This document shows positions 15,604-24,983 of a stretch of DNA of 64,000 bases, one piece after another; the stretch's first letter is position 1, and each line of letters opens with the position of its first letter. This stretch comes from Armatimonadetes bacterium UBA1398 (GTDB lineage Bacteria > Armatimonadota > Zipacnadia > UBA1398): positions 12,358 to 76,357 of the forward strand of contig DBQI01000039.1 of the NCBI GenBank assembly GCA_002305165.1, given 5' to 3'. The position numbers were made by a program, and so were the translations under genes. Below the pieces are notes generated by a model. The model was not told the origin of the DNA. It did no database searches and was given only the letters and a program-made list of their open reading frames with translations.

Positions 15604-17669
15604 CGTGATGGTCCTCCTCCGGCGCGGACAGTGAGGGAGATCAGTCTCCCGTCCATGGCGCCTGCCAGGATCTGCCGGCCATCGAAGGCCGGGGTCGCGA
15701 ACATCGTGCCGCCGCCCAGGCCGATGGTCTCGATGGGCTGCCCCGAGCGGGCGTCGGCCAGGATGGCGGCGCCGCTGAGGGCGCCGACGGTGAGAAGGTC
15801 GCCGGCGACCATCGCCGACGCGTTGTAGGTGCCCTTGCCCACCTCGGTGCGGAAGCGGTCGCTCCCGGTCGCGGGGTCGAGCCCGATGAGCTGGCCGTTC
15901 ATGGAGCCGTAGATGATGGTCCCGTCGGGGCCAACAGCGGGTGAGGTGTAGCCGGCCTGCCCCTGGGCCTCCCAGAGGGGATCGCCGGTGATGAGGTCGA
16001 AGGCGCGGATGGTGTTGTCCGGGGCAGAGGCGAAGACCCGCCCCTGGTGGATGAGGCACGCCGACGTCGCCGGGGAGTAGTAGACGCTGCGCCCCACGGG
16101 CTGGCTCCAGAGCTCGGCTCCGGTGGCCGCATTCAGGCAGTGGACCGCCTGGTCCCAGGCGCCGAAGACGACGCGGCCCATCGCCACGGCGGGCCGGGAC
16201 TCGATGGGCCGCTCGACGAAGGCCTCCCAGAGGACGCGGCCCGTGCGGAGGTCCAGGCACCGCATCCCGCCATCGCCGCAGCCGAGGTAGACCTTGTCGA
16301 CGTGGATGGCGGGCGAGGAGCGGGTCGGAGCGGGCAGACGGACGCTCCAAGCGCGTTGGCCCGTGCGGGCGTCGAACCGCGCCACCTCGCCCCCGGTGGT
16401 CGCGACGACTAGGACGTTGCCGTCCACTGCGGGGGTGGCTTGGATGCCGTCGAGGAGCCGGCGGCTCCAGATGGCCGTCCCGCTCACCGGGTCGACACAC
16501 TCGAGCTGCCCAGCGCGGGACGCCACGTAGGCGCGTCCGCGATGGAGGACCGGGGAGGCGAAGAGGCTCCCGTCATACTGACGGATCCAGTCCACGGAGG
16601 CGGTGGGTGTCGCGATGCCGATCTCGCCCTCGGCGACCCGCAACCCGTGGTCCGGCGTGTCGGCCTGAGCGACGACGCGATGGAGGCCGGGTCCGAGGCC
16701 GGAGACGTCTATCATCGCCTCGGCCGGGGAGTCGCCGAGGAGGAGGGGCGCCGGCTCACCGCCGCCGACGGACACCGTGGCCGGCAGATCGGGCGGGCCG
16801 CCAAGGCGGGCGACGACGATGTCCGCGACCTGGGCGCCGGGGCGGACGTGGGCGTCGCGGACGCTGAGAAGGGGGCCCGGGGTCGGGCGCAGGGGCACCG
16901 TGACCCGCGTGTCCGGTAACTCGGCGCCCTCGGCGTTGACGCCCCAGGTGGTCAGGGAGTCCCGATCCAGGTTGACGATCCGGTAGACACCGTCGAGGGC
17001 CGAGCCGGTCATGAACTGCTCCACGCCGTTGACGCGCCAGCGCGCGAAGGCGTGGCCGTGGCCGACGAAAAGCGCGGTGACGCCGACGGCGCGCAGCGCG
17101 TCGAGGTTCGCGACGCCGCGGCCGACGTTGCCGTCCTGGGGCAGCAATGGATGGTGGGCGAAGGCGAGGGCCGGGGCTGAGGGCGCCATGCGGGCGCGCT
17201 GCTCGCAGAGGGAGTGGAGCTCGAAGGGCTCGATCTGGCCGTGCTGCTCTCCCGGAAGGGCGGTTGACATCAGCATGAGGCCGATGCCGTAGCGGCGTTC
17301 GAGGCGCGGCACATCGCCGATGCGTTCGCGGAAGTGGCGGAGCCCAGTCTCGGACCAGCGCGCGTCGTGGTTGCCGGGGACGGTGAGGACGGGGATGCCC
17401 GCCGCCTCGAGGGGCTCCACGACTCGGGCGACGTACTCGTCGATCTCCGAGCGCCAGCCGAGTTCCGTCGCGTCGCCCGTGTCGACGACGAAGGCGGGCG
17501 GGGGCTCCATGGTGAGGATCGCCTCGACGACGGCGCGCGTCCCCTGGTCCGCGCGGACGGGGATGTGGAGGTCGCTCACGACGACGAACCGCATACAGGG
17601 CCCCTGGACCGAGGGAGCGGGATGGACGCCGACCAGGACCGCCATCAGGAGGAGTGGATTCACGGGCAT
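15600..17669 (-). CDS. Exported metallophosphoesterase fused to a PQQ-like beta-propeller
   Basis: 689 residues. ATG 17669 was chosen since it begins a plausible signal peptide (MPVNPLLLMAVLVGV). Residues 30-270 are a calcineurin-type phosphoesterase with the full metal set: VVSDLHIP, DTGDATE, VPGNHDARW, FAHHPLL and VGHGHAFARW. Residues 280-340 form a short beta domain. From about 345 to the end there are seven or so repeats of the PQQ/Pyrrolo-quinoline-like propeller (YVASRAGQLECVDPVSGTAIWS, YLGCGDGGMRCLDLRTG and similar). The propeller may bind substrate or protein rather than a cofactor. The gene is translationally coupled to the GH50 gene and follows the DUF4438 gene by 44 bp, so the three probably form one operon. 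Confidence 0.8.
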   Translation of the reverse strand: MPVNPLLLMAVLVGVHPAPSVQGPCMRFVVVSDLHIPVRADQGTRAVVEAILTMEPPPAFVVDTGDATELGWRSEIDEYVARVVEPLEAAGIPVLTVPGNHDARWSETGLRHFRERIGDVPRLERRYGIGLMLMSTALPGEQHGQIEPFELHSLCEQRARMAPSAPALAFAHHPLLPQDGNVGRGVANLDALRAVGVTALFVGHGHAFARWRVNGVEQFMTGSALDGVYRIVNLDRDSLTTWGVNAEGAELPDTRVTVPLRPTPGPLLSVRDAHVRPGAQVADIVVARLGGPPDLPATVSVGGGEPAPLLLGDSPAEAMIDVSGLGPGLHRVVAQADTPDHGLRVAEGEIGIATPTASVDWIRQYDGSLFASPVLHRGRAYVASRAGQLECVDPVSGTAIWSRRLLDGIQATPAVDGNVLVVATTGGEVARFDARTGQRAWSVRLPAPTRSSPAIHVDKVYLGCGDGGMRCLDLRTGRVLWEAFVERPIESRPAVAMGRVVFGAWDQAVHCLNAATGAELWSQPVGRSVYYSPATSACLIHQGRVFASAPDNTIRAFDLITGDPLWEAQGQAGYTSPAVGPDGTIIYGSMNGQLIGLDPATGSDRFRTEVGKGTYNASAMVAGDLLTVGALSGAAILADARSGQPIETIGLGGGTMFATPAFDGRQILAGAMDGRLISLTVRAGGGPSR

Positions 17670-17713
17670 CACCTCGCCGGAGAGTGCGCCGTGAGCGGCG
17701 CTGAGGCCTTCCG

Positions 17714-18598
17714 CTACGCCGGCTCCACCCCCGCGCCGAGTATGGTGGCGAGGTTCGCGGCCTCGCTGACGATGGGCTCGATGTGGCCCGCGGTCGAGGT
17801 GAGGAGGGTGGTCACACCGGGGCCGTGGCCCGAGGTTCGGCACGCGCCGTGCACGACGACGCCCACGCTGACGGCGCCGGTGAGGAACTTGCGGCCATAG
17901 CTGTGGTCGGCGTCGATGATGGCCACGATGTCGCCTAGGCGGAGGTCGTGGAGGCCGAACTCCTCGTTCGTGACGGGGTCGAAGAGCTGGATGTCGTAAT
18001 CGCCGGAGTGGCAGTCGTCGACGCCCAGGCCGGCGCCCATGATGCGGGCGGGGAGCAGCTTGGCGACGGGCACGCGGAGGCTGCCGTTCTCGAGGGCGAG
18101 GGGCCAGGCGTCCATCTCCAACAGGCGGGGGTCGAGGTTCATCGCCTTCACGTCCCCCACCCCCTCGAGTTCAAGGCCCTGGCCGACGGTCTCGATGCGG
18201 ATGGTGGTGTCGTAGGTCAGTTCCTCGAGGACATCCTGCGGGAAGTCGATCATGATGTGCTCACAGCCGCCGTGGGTGCCGGTGACGAAGCCCCGCCGGG
18301 TGTCGTCGCCGATCCTCACTTTGGCGATGTTGCCGACGCAAGCGAGGAAGTTGGCTCCCGAGTTGCGGCCTTCGTCGGGGTTCCGGGTGGAGACGCAGGG
18401 CTCGACGTGGTCGCCCGCCCACCCGAGGGCGGGGTCGCCGATGCGGAGGTTGTAGGTGATGCCGCCGACGCTCGGCAGGGCGTAGACGCCCCCGTCGTGG
18501 GAGGCGCGGACGGAGCGGGTGTGCATCGGGTGGGAGGGCTTGACCTCTACGGGGATGCGTAGCAGGCGGTCCTTGTTGGTGGCGAGGGCAGTCGGCAT
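17714..18598 (-). CDS. DUF4438 family protein
   Basis: 294 residues, ATG behind AAGGGATGAG. The sequence matches my memory of DUF4438 (a family with a Thermotoga structure but no assigned activity): MHTRSVRASHDGGVYALPSVGGITYNLRIGD is represented near residues 25-55, with GGCEHIMIDF near 108-118, GAGLGVDDCHSGDYDIQ near 188-204 and VHGACRTSGHGPGV near 250. Many conserved His, Asp and Cys residues hint at metal binding or catalysis. There is no signal peptide, so the protein is probably cytoplasmic. It heads the minus-strand operon with the phosphoesterase and GH50 genes and is divergent from the sugar importer. Confidence 0.65.
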   Translation of the reverse strand: MPTALATNKDRLLRIPVEVKPSHPMHTRSVRASHDGGVYALPSVGGITYNLRIGDPALGWAGDHVEPCVSTRNPDEGRNSGANFLACVGNIAKVRIGDDTRRGFVTGTHGGCEHIMIDFPQDVLEELTYDTTIRIETVGQGLELEGVGDVKAMNLDPRLLEMDAWPLALENGSLRVPVAKLLPARIMGAGLGVDDCHSGDYDIQLFDPVTNEEFGLHDLRLGDIVAIIDADHSYGRKFLTGAVSVGVVVHGACRTSGHGPGVTTLLTSTAGHIEPIVSEAANLATILGAGVEPA

Positions 18599-18714
18599 GG
18601 GGTCTCATCCCTTCTCATGGGGTGGTTCCCCAACCAGCGGCGCGTGGCCTCCGGCAGAGAGCGAACGGAGGGTGCGGCGGGTACGGCGGCGAAGTTGCCA
18701 CATCGGTGAAACCT

Positions 18715-21129
18715 ATGATGTCCAAGCTCCTGCGCCGGCTCGGGATCGTGGCGGCGTGTCTGTTGGTGTCCGCCGCGGCCGGCGTGCTCGCCGGGTGTAG
18801 CCGATCCGCGGCCGATGAGCCCCCCGAGCTCATCGTGTGGTTCGTCGGCGGCCTCACGCCCGGACGCAAGGCGATGCTCCACGAGTTCGAGCGCCGCTCG
18901 GGGATGAAGGTCGTCGCGTCGATCCAGACCAACGGGATGGACCCCCAGCGTCTCATGTGCGCCATCGCGGGCGGCGCGGTGCCGGATGTGGTCTACCAGG
19001 ACCGGTTCGCGGTCGCGCAGTGGGCGGCGCGCGACGCCTTCATGCCGCTGGATGAGTTCGTGACAGGCTCGGAGCAGATCCGGCCCGAGAACTACTACGA
19101 CGCCTGCTGGGAGGAAGCCCAGTACGACGGCAAGCTCTTCGCGGTACCGGACTCCACCGACGACCGGGTGCTCTACTACAACAAGGACCACCTCTCACGG
19201 GCGGGTTACGTGGACAGCAAGGGCGACGCCCGGCCGCCGCGGACCTGGGACGAGCTCGAGGAGTACGCGGTCACCCTCTCGGAGTACGACGAGCGGAGCA
19301 ATCTGACCCGAGCCGGGTTCATTCCGAACTACGGGAACTCGTGGCTCTACATGTACGGCTGGCAGGCGGGCGGCGAGTTCATGAGCGCCGACGCGCGCAC
19401 CTGCACCCTGGATGATCCGCCCATCGTGAAGGCCCTCCAGTTCATGGTGGACATCTACGACGCGGTGGGGAGGGGCGGTCCCGAGTCGCCCGGAGCGGTG
19501 CAGGTGGACGCCTTCGCTCAGTCCTTCGAGGGTGGCGAGCGGGACCCGTTCTTCACGGGCAAGGTCTCCATGAAGATCGATGGCAACTGGGTGTTGGGGA
19601 ACATCGCGGACTTCGCGCCGAACCTGAACTACGGGATGGCGCCGGCGCCGGCGCCCGAGGGTGAGGAACCGATCACGTGGTCGGGCGGGTTCTCGTGGAC
19701 GATCCCCGTCGGGGTGGCGAGCCCTCAGGCGAGTTGGGAGTTCATCGAGTGGATGACGAGCGAGGAGGCGTATCTCCTCGAGGCGGAGGTCCAGTCGCGC
19801 TACAACGTTTCCCGGGGCAAGACCTACGTTCCGACGATGACGGCGCGCCGGGACGTGAACCAGAAGCTGTTCGAGGCCCACGTGGAGGCGAACCCCGACC
19901 TGCCGCCCAGCCTCGCGGGCGACTTCCAGCTCTGCATGGACCTGATGGAGGTCTCTCGCTACCGGCCCGTCTGCGCCGTGGGGCAGCTCCTGTGGGATGA
20001 GCATGTGCGCGCGTGGGAGCGGGCGACGCGGCATGAGATGACGCCGCAGGAGGCCCTAGCGCTGGGCTCCCAGACGGTGCAGGCCCAGTTGGACCAGGTC
20101 TACGAGGCCGCGCCCGGTCCCATCGTGAACTGGTATATCCCCTTCTGGGGGACCATCGCGTGTGTCATCATCGCGGCGGCGGCCATCATCCGCCGCACGG
20201 GCTGGCGGCCCTCGAAGGGCGTGCGGTCGGAGTCGGTGGCGGGGTACCTGTTCACGGGCCCGTGGCTGCTGGGGTTCATCGTGCTCGTGGCGGGTCCGAT
20301 CGTGGTGTCGATCATCTTCAGCTTCTGCCGGTACGACGTGATTCACCCGGCGCGGTGGATCGGCCTGGACAACTACGCGACGATGCTGGGAGGCGGGGAC
20401 CCGAGCTTCTGGAAGTCGCTGGGGAACACGCTGTTCATGATGATCGGCATCCCCCTTGGGATGACGGTGGGCCTCGCCATAGCGATGCTGCTGAACACCA
20501 AGGTGGCGGGGATGAGCTTCTACCGGACGGTGTACTACCTTCCGGCCATCGTGCCCACGGTGGCGAGCGCGATCCTCTGGATCTGGGTGTTCAACCCGAC
20601 GAACGGGATGCTCAACGCCGTCATAGATGTCACGATCAATCCGATCCTCGCGCTGTTCGGGGCGCACTGGAGCCCGAAGTGGCTCGCGGACCCAGGGCTA
20701 TGGTGCGGCTCGAAGATGGCCATCATCATCATGGGGCTGTGGGGCGCGGGCTCGGGGATGATCATCTGGCTGGCCGGGTTGCAGGGGGTGCCGCAGCATC
20801 TCTACGACGCCTCGATCGTGGATGGCGCGGGGGTGTGGCACCGCTTCTGGCATGTCACGATCCCGCAGCTCACCCCGTACATCTTCTTCAACCTCATCAT
20901 GGGGATCATCGGGACGCTGCAGATCTTCGAGCAGTCCTACATCATGACCCAGGGCGGGCCGGTGGACTCTACGCTGTTCTACGTCTACCACTTGTTCAAC
21001 AAGGCGTTCCGGTACTTCGAGATGGGGTTCGCCTCGGCCCAGGCCTGGGTGCTGTTCGTCATTATTCTGATCCTGACCCTGGTTCAGCTTCGCCTCGCCA
21101 AGCTGTGGGTCTACTACGAGTCGGACTAG
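18715..21129 (+). CDS. Sugar ABC importer: solute-binding lipoprotein fused to MalF-type permease
   Basis: About 804 residues from ATG 18715 (ATG 18718 also possible). A lipoprotein signal ends in LAGC near residue 27. Residues 30-455 are a family 1 solute-binding protein (ELIVWFVGG, GGAVPDVVYQDR, WSGGFSWTIPVGVASPQASWEFIEW). After a transmembrane helix near 470-490, residues 505-804 are a complete MalF/UgpA-like permease with about six helices (AGYLFTGPWLLGFIV, FYRTVYYLPAIVPTVASAILWIW) and the ATPase-coupling EAA loop (GVPQHLYDASIVDGAGVWHRF). Binding protein and permease are normally separate genes in this carbohydrate family, so the fusion is unusual. The reading frame is continuous and codon use is even, so it does not look like a sequencing error. 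The second permease follows 15 bp later. Confidence 0.9.
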   Translation: MMSKLLRRLGIVAACLLVSAAAGVLAGCSRSAADEPPELIVWFVGGLTPGRKAMLHEFERRSGMKVVASIQTNGMDPQRLMCAIAGGAVPDVVYQDRFAVAQWAARDAFMPLDEFVTGSEQIRPENYYDACWEEAQYDGKLFAVPDSTDDRVLYYNKDHLSRAGYVDSKGDARPPRTWDELEEYAVTLSEYDERSNLTRAGFIPNYGNSWLYMYGWQAGGEFMSADARTCTLDDPPIVKALQFMVDIYDAVGRGGPESPGAVQVDAFAQSFEGGERDPFFTGKVSMKIDGNWVLGNIADFAPNLNYGMAPAPAPEGEEPITWSGGFSWTIPVGVASPQASWEFIEWMTSEEAYLLEAEVQSRYNVSRGKTYVPTMTARRDVNQKLFEAHVEANPDLPPSLAGDFQLCMDLMEVSRYRPVCAVGQLLWDEHVRAWERATRHEMTPQEALALGSQTVQAQLDQVYEAAPGPIVNWYIPFWGTIACVIIAAAAIIRRTGWRPSKGVRSESVAGYLFTGPWLLGFIVLVAGPIVVSIIFSFCRYDVIHPARWIGLDNYATMLGGGDPSFWKSLGNTLFMMIGIPLGMTVGLAIAMLLNTKVAGMSFYRTVYYLPAIVPTVASAILWIWVFNPTNGMLNAVIDVTINPILALFGAHWSPKWLADPGLWCGSKMAIIIMGLWGAGSGMIIWLAGLQGVPQHLYDASIVDGAGVWHRFWHVTIPQLTPYIFFNLIMGIIGTLQIFEQSYIMTQGGPVDSTLFYVYHLFNKAFRYFEMGFASAQAWVLFVIILILTLVQLRLAKLWVYYESD

Positions 21130-21144
21130 GAGGGGGGCGCAGAG

Positions 21145-22806
21145 ATGAGTGATCGAAAGAAGTGGGCAAGGACCCTCACATTGCACGCGGTCCTGATCTT
21201 GGGATGCGTCATCTTCTCGTTCCCCTTCTACTGGCTGCTGACGACGAGCATGAAGGAGCGGACGGAGATCTTCGTGTCGCCCCCCAAGTGGGTGCCGGGG
21301 ATTCCCGAGGCGGTCGCCGCCTCGCCCTACGCCACGGACTCGGTGTACGCCGAGCCGCAGATGCCGGATGACCGTCCCCTGCCGTTCGCGGAGCAGGATC
21401 TCGCCAGGGTGTTCGAGATGCTCTACGAGGCGGCGGCGGCCGTGCGGCCGGAGCGGATGGCGCTCCTCGCCAACCTGGTGGACGGCCAGCGGTACGCCTC
21501 CCACGGGCTGTTCACCGAGGCTGCCGCGGGGCTTCCCGAGAACCTGTGGGAGGGCTCTGTCGAGGAAGTGGGGGCGAACCTGGCGGGCCGGGTCACCGCC
21601 GACCTGACGGACAAGGTGCTCGGGAACGTGTTCCGCGGGATGCGGATCCGCCAGGCCGCGGTGCTGGACCGCACCCAACGAGTGTACACGCCGGAAGAGC
21701 CGCAGACGCTGGTCGCGGGCAACGCGGCCTCGGTGAGCGACTGGCCGGACTCGGGCGCGCAGCCGACGGAGCTCCTCGCCTACGCCTTCGAGGGCGGGGA
21801 CAAGGCCCAGTGGCAGCTGACGATGCCGATGCCGCGGCTCGAGGACGACTTCGCCGGCATACGGATGCCGCTGACCGGCGACAAGTCGTGGCATGTCCTG
21901 AACATCGCCGTGGACGCCCCGTCGGGGCATTACGAGTCGGCGAAGGGCTACCCCCTGGCGGACGACCTCACGGTGGAGTGGACCTGGATGCTCCCCGAGG
22001 CGGACGCCGGCTTCCGCAAGGAGAAGGATTACACGGATCTGGTGCGCACGGGCGACACGGCGGGCCCGGGCGACCAGCTCGTGGTGACGATGACCCTGGC
22101 GCGCCAGAGCCTGTTCGCCGCCACGATGAGCAAGTTCGGGCGCGCGTACTCGGAGGCGCTGCGGTACATCGACTTCTGGCGGTACCTGGGCAACACGGTG
22201 ACGATCGTGGCGCTGAGCATCATCGGGACCCTGCTGTCCTGCTCGCTGGTAGCGTACGGTTTCGCGCGGCTGGAGTTCCCCGGGAGGGACGTGCTGTTCG
22301 CGGTGCTGCTGGCGACGATGATGCTGCCGGCCCAAGTCACGATGGTGCCTCAGTTCCTCATCTTTCGGTACCTGGGCTGGTACAACACGCTGATCCCGCT
22401 CTGGGCGCCGTCGTTCCTGGGGTCGGCGTTCTTCATCTTCATGCTTCGGCAGTTCATGAAGAGCATCCCGAAGGACCTGGAGGACGCGGCGAAGATCGAC
22501 GGCTGCGGGTACTTGGGCATCTACTGGCGGATCATGCTGCCGCTCATCAAGCCTGCCCTGGCGGCGGTGGCGATCTTCACGTTCATGGGCGCGTGGAACA
22601 ACTTCATGGGCCCCTTGATCTTCCTGAACGACGAGCGGCTCTACCCGCTGAGCTTGGGCATCTACCAGTTCCGAATGGAGCACTCGGCGGAGTACTCGAT
22701 GATGATGGCGGCCTCCACGCTGATGATGCTGCCGGTGCTGACGGTGTTCTTCTTCGCCCAGCGCTACTTCATCCAGGGGGTCACCCTGACGGGGGTGAAG
22801 GGCTGA
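21145..22806 (+). CDS. Sugar ABC importer permease (MalG type) with large extracytoplasmic insertion
   Basis: 553 residues, about twice the usual 275-300. TM1 (VLILGCVIFSFPFYWLLTTS) and the following MKERTEIFVSPPKW match the start of MalG-type permeases. The remaining helices start near residue 345 (YLGNTVTIVALSIIGTLL) and run to the end, with a good EAA loop (IPKDLEDAAKIDGCGYLGIY). Between them lie about 280 extra residues: a helical Ala/Glu/Arg-rich part, then a beta-rich part (LAYAFEGGDKAQWQLTM, DLTVEWTWMLPEADAG) resembling a carbohydrate-binding jelly roll. By topology the insertion should be outside the membrane, where it could contact the fused binding protein or the sugar. AGGAGGGG precedes the ATG. 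No ATPase gene accompanies the pair. Confidence 0.9.
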   Translation: MSDRKKWARTLTLHAVLILGCVIFSFPFYWLLTTSMKERTEIFVSPPKWVPGIPEAVAASPYATDSVYAEPQMPDDRPLPFAEQDLARVFEMLYEAAAAVRPERMALLANLVDGQRYASHGLFTEAAAGLPENLWEGSVEEVGANLAGRVTADLTDKVLGNVFRGMRIRQAAVLDRTQRVYTPEEPQTLVAGNAASVSDWPDSGAQPTELLAYAFEGGDKAQWQLTMPMPRLEDDFAGIRMPLTGDKSWHVLNIAVDAPSGHYESAKGYPLADDLTVEWTWMLPEADAGFRKEKDYTDLVRTGDTAGPGDQLVVTMTLARQSLFAATMSKFGRAYSEALRYIDFWRYLGNTVTIVALSIIGTLLSCSLVAYGFARLEFPGRDVLFAVLLATMMLPAQVTMVPQFLIFRYLGWYNTLIPLWAPSFLGSAFFIFMLRQFMKSIPKDLEDAAKIDGCGYLGIYWRIMLPLIKPALAAVAIFTFMGAWNNFMGPLIFLNDERLYPLSLGIYQFRMEHSAEYSMMMAASTLMMLPVLTVFFFAQRYFIQGVTLTGVKG

Positions 22807-22807
22807 G

Positions 22808-24904
22808 ATGTGGTCGAACGATCCGCGCCTATCCGCTCGGCGCCGTGGGAGATGGCTCCTGCCATTGCTCGCGGCGCTTCTGTGGGGGGCTGTCGCCCTC
22901 GCGCAGCCGACGCCCGTGGCGCCCGGGGTCACCTATGAGCGCCTGGTTGACCCGAGCGTGCCATGGGTCATGGAGGTCGTGCGCATCGAAAGGGGCCGGC
23001 CCGAGCTCAGCTTCGAGGCGACCCTGGGCTACGACCAGGTCAGGGGCAACGAGAACCTGGTCGGGCAGCTTCCCGAGGCGACGGCCGACACGCGGCCCAT
23101 CGCGGCGGTGAACGCGGACTTCTTCGTGATGTCGGGGGAGGACGCCGGCCAGACCATAGGGCTCCACGTCTCGCAGGGCCGCCTCATCCGCAGCGCCAAG
23201 GGCAACCCGACCTTCGCGTGGGGAGCGGCGGGGGAGCTTGCCATCGTGGAGCCGGTGTTCTCCGGCCTGATCAGCGTTGCGGGCGGCGGGTCGCACCCTC
23301 TCGAGGGCATCAACCAGTCGCTCCCCGAGAACTCGGTGGTCCTCTACACGGCGGACTATGGGGAGAAAGCCCGCGTGGCGGATGGGCCGTGGGTTGTCGT
23401 CGAGGCGGCGGGGCTGCCGTTGGGCCTGGGCGGAGCCCTCACGGGACGGGTGACTCAGGTGGCCGGCGAGCCGCCGGAGCTTAGCGCGGCGACGGTGGTG
23501 CTCGGGGGTGTGGGGGCCGGCGCGCAGTTCCTGGGGAGCATCGCCGAGGGCGCCGAGGTCAGGATCGAGTACGACACGCAACTGCCGGCGTGGACGGTGG
23601 GGGCGGTGTCCGGCGGGCCGGTGCTGGTGCGTGGCGGGGCCCAGGCGCAGGGGGGCGATGTCCGGCATCCGCGTACGGCGGTGGGGTACAACGACCGCGA
23701 GGTGATCCTCTTCACCGTGGACGGGCGGCGGCCCGGGTGGAGCGTAGGGATGACCTTCGATGAGATGGCGGCCACGCTCCTGAGTCTGGGCTGCACCGAG
23801 GCCGTGAACCTGGATGGCGGCGGCTCGACGACGATGTGGGTCCGGGGCGAAGTGAAGAACCGGCCCTCGGACGGCAACCTTCGGAATGTGGCGAACTGCC
23901 TCGTCGCGATGTTGAGCGGCCCCCTCGGGCCGCCCGCGGAGATCATCCTGGAGCCGGAGGGCATCTGGGGCCTGCCGGGCGCGGTCGTGAGCGTGGCGAT
24001 GGAGGTCCGGGACGCGGCGATGAACCCGCTCGGGCCCGACGCCGCGCCCGTCGGAGTTCGGCTCAACGGCGCGACCCACCGGGCGACCAGCCCCCTGGTT
24101 CTGGAACTGGGAGCGCCGGGCCGCCATGTGGTCACCCTGGTGTGCGGGGATGTGACACGCGAGCTGCCGGTGAACGTGGCCGATGGGCCCTCCGGCCTGG
24201 CCATGGATCCGCCTAGCGCGGTCGCCATGCCGGGCGACACGATCCGCTTCGCGGGCCGGCTCGTGGGCCCGGAGGGCCAGACTCTGGCCCTGCCCCCGGG
24301 CTCGGAGTGGCGGTTCTCGTGCCCTGAGTCCCTCGGGACGTGGGAGGAACCGGGGCTCCTGCGGATCGCGGACACGGACGTGTCGGGGGGCGTTCGGGGG
24401 GAGTGCGTGGCGGAGGAGGGCACGGCCGAGGTGGTCGTGGCGCAGGGGCGACTCCTGCACGATGGGGAGACGGTGGAGGGCGTGCACTTCACGGGCTTCC
24501 CCGTGGAGGAAGGGCCCACGGGCGAGGTGCGGTCGCGCGAGGGAGCCCTCGTGATGTCCTACGATCTGGGCAAGGCGGAGGCGACACGGGCGGCGTACGT
24601 GCGGTTCGACCGGCCGCTCGGGCGCGCCCTGGGGTTCACGTGCCGGCTCCGGGCGGTGGGGTCGTCGCCGTGGGTGAGGCTGGCGTACGTGGACGGGGAC
24701 GGCAACCGGGCCACGGAGACCTTGGTGGATCGGCTCCCCACTGATGGCGCGTGGCATGAGGCCCGGCTGCGGCTACCCGAGGGAACCAAGGCGCCGATCA
24801 CCCTGCAGGCGATCTACGCCGTCGAGACGAACACATCGCTATCAGCTTCAGGGGAGCTGTGGCTGGACGACGTGGTGGCGTGGGTCGTCCCAGAGGACGA
24901 GTAG
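22808..24904 (+). CDS. Exported phosphodiester glycosidase (NAGPA-domain) protein
   Basis: 698 residues, starting one base after the permease stop. A Sec signal peptide ends near residue 32 (WGAVALAQ). Residues 40-375 are a NAGPA domain, named for the human enzyme that uncovers mannose 6-phosphate by removing GlcNAc: AAVNADFFVMSG, HPRTAVGYNDREVILFTVDG and the signature NLDGGGSTTMW. Bacterial members act on N-acetylglucosaminyl or other sugar phosphodiesters, including wall-polymer breakdown. Residues 380-470 and 475-550 look like Ig-like domains, and the last 150 residues (GEVRSREGALVMSYDLGKAEA onward) like a carbohydrate-binding jelly roll. Being part of the importer operon suggests it frees sugars that are then taken up. 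Confidence 0.85.
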   Translation: MWSNDPRLSARRRGRWLLPLLAALLWGAVALAQPTPVAPGVTYERLVDPSVPWVMEVVRIERGRPELSFEATLGYDQVRGNENLVGQLPEATADTRPIAAVNADFFVMSGEDAGQTIGLHVSQGRLIRSAKGNPTFAWGAAGELAIVEPVFSGLISVAGGGSHPLEGINQSLPENSVVLYTADYGEKARVADGPWVVVEAAGLPLGLGGALTGRVTQVAGEPPELSAATVVLGGVGAGAQFLGSIAEGAEVRIEYDTQLPAWTVGAVSGGPVLVRGGAQAQGGDVRHPRTAVGYNDREVILFTVDGRRPGWSVGMTFDEMAATLLSLGCTEAVNLDGGGSTTMWVRGEVKNRPSDGNLRNVANCLVAMLSGPLGPPAEIILEPEGIWGLPGAVVSVAMEVRDAAMNPLGPDAAPVGVRLNGATHRATSPLVLELGAPGRHVVTLVCGDVTRELPVNVADGPSGLAMDPPSAVAMPGDTIRFAGRLVGPEGQTLALPPGSEWRFSCPESLGTWEEPGLLRIADTDVSGGVRGECVAEEGTAEVVVAQGRLLHDGETVEGVHFTGFPVEEGPTGEVRSREGALVMSYDLGKAEATRAAYVRFDRPLGRALGFTCRLRAVGSSPWVRLAYVDGDGNRATETLVDRLPTDGAWHEARLRLPEGTKAPITLQAIYAVETNTSLSASGELWLDDVVAWVVPEDE

Positions 24905-24983
24905 CCTGTAATGCCGGAGGGCCGTCGCTCCCACTCACGTACCGGGATCGACATGCCGCTACAGACCCCGGGGAGGCGCACCG

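Noticed and set aside
20698..22932. 744-codon open frame on the minus strand opposite the importer genes
   Set aside because: It reads as Arg/His/Pro/Gly-rich low-complexity protein antisense to two well-recognised permeases; long antisense frames are common in GC-rich DNA. The same applies to the minus-strand frames at 107-1519, 22829-24757 and 42052-43416.
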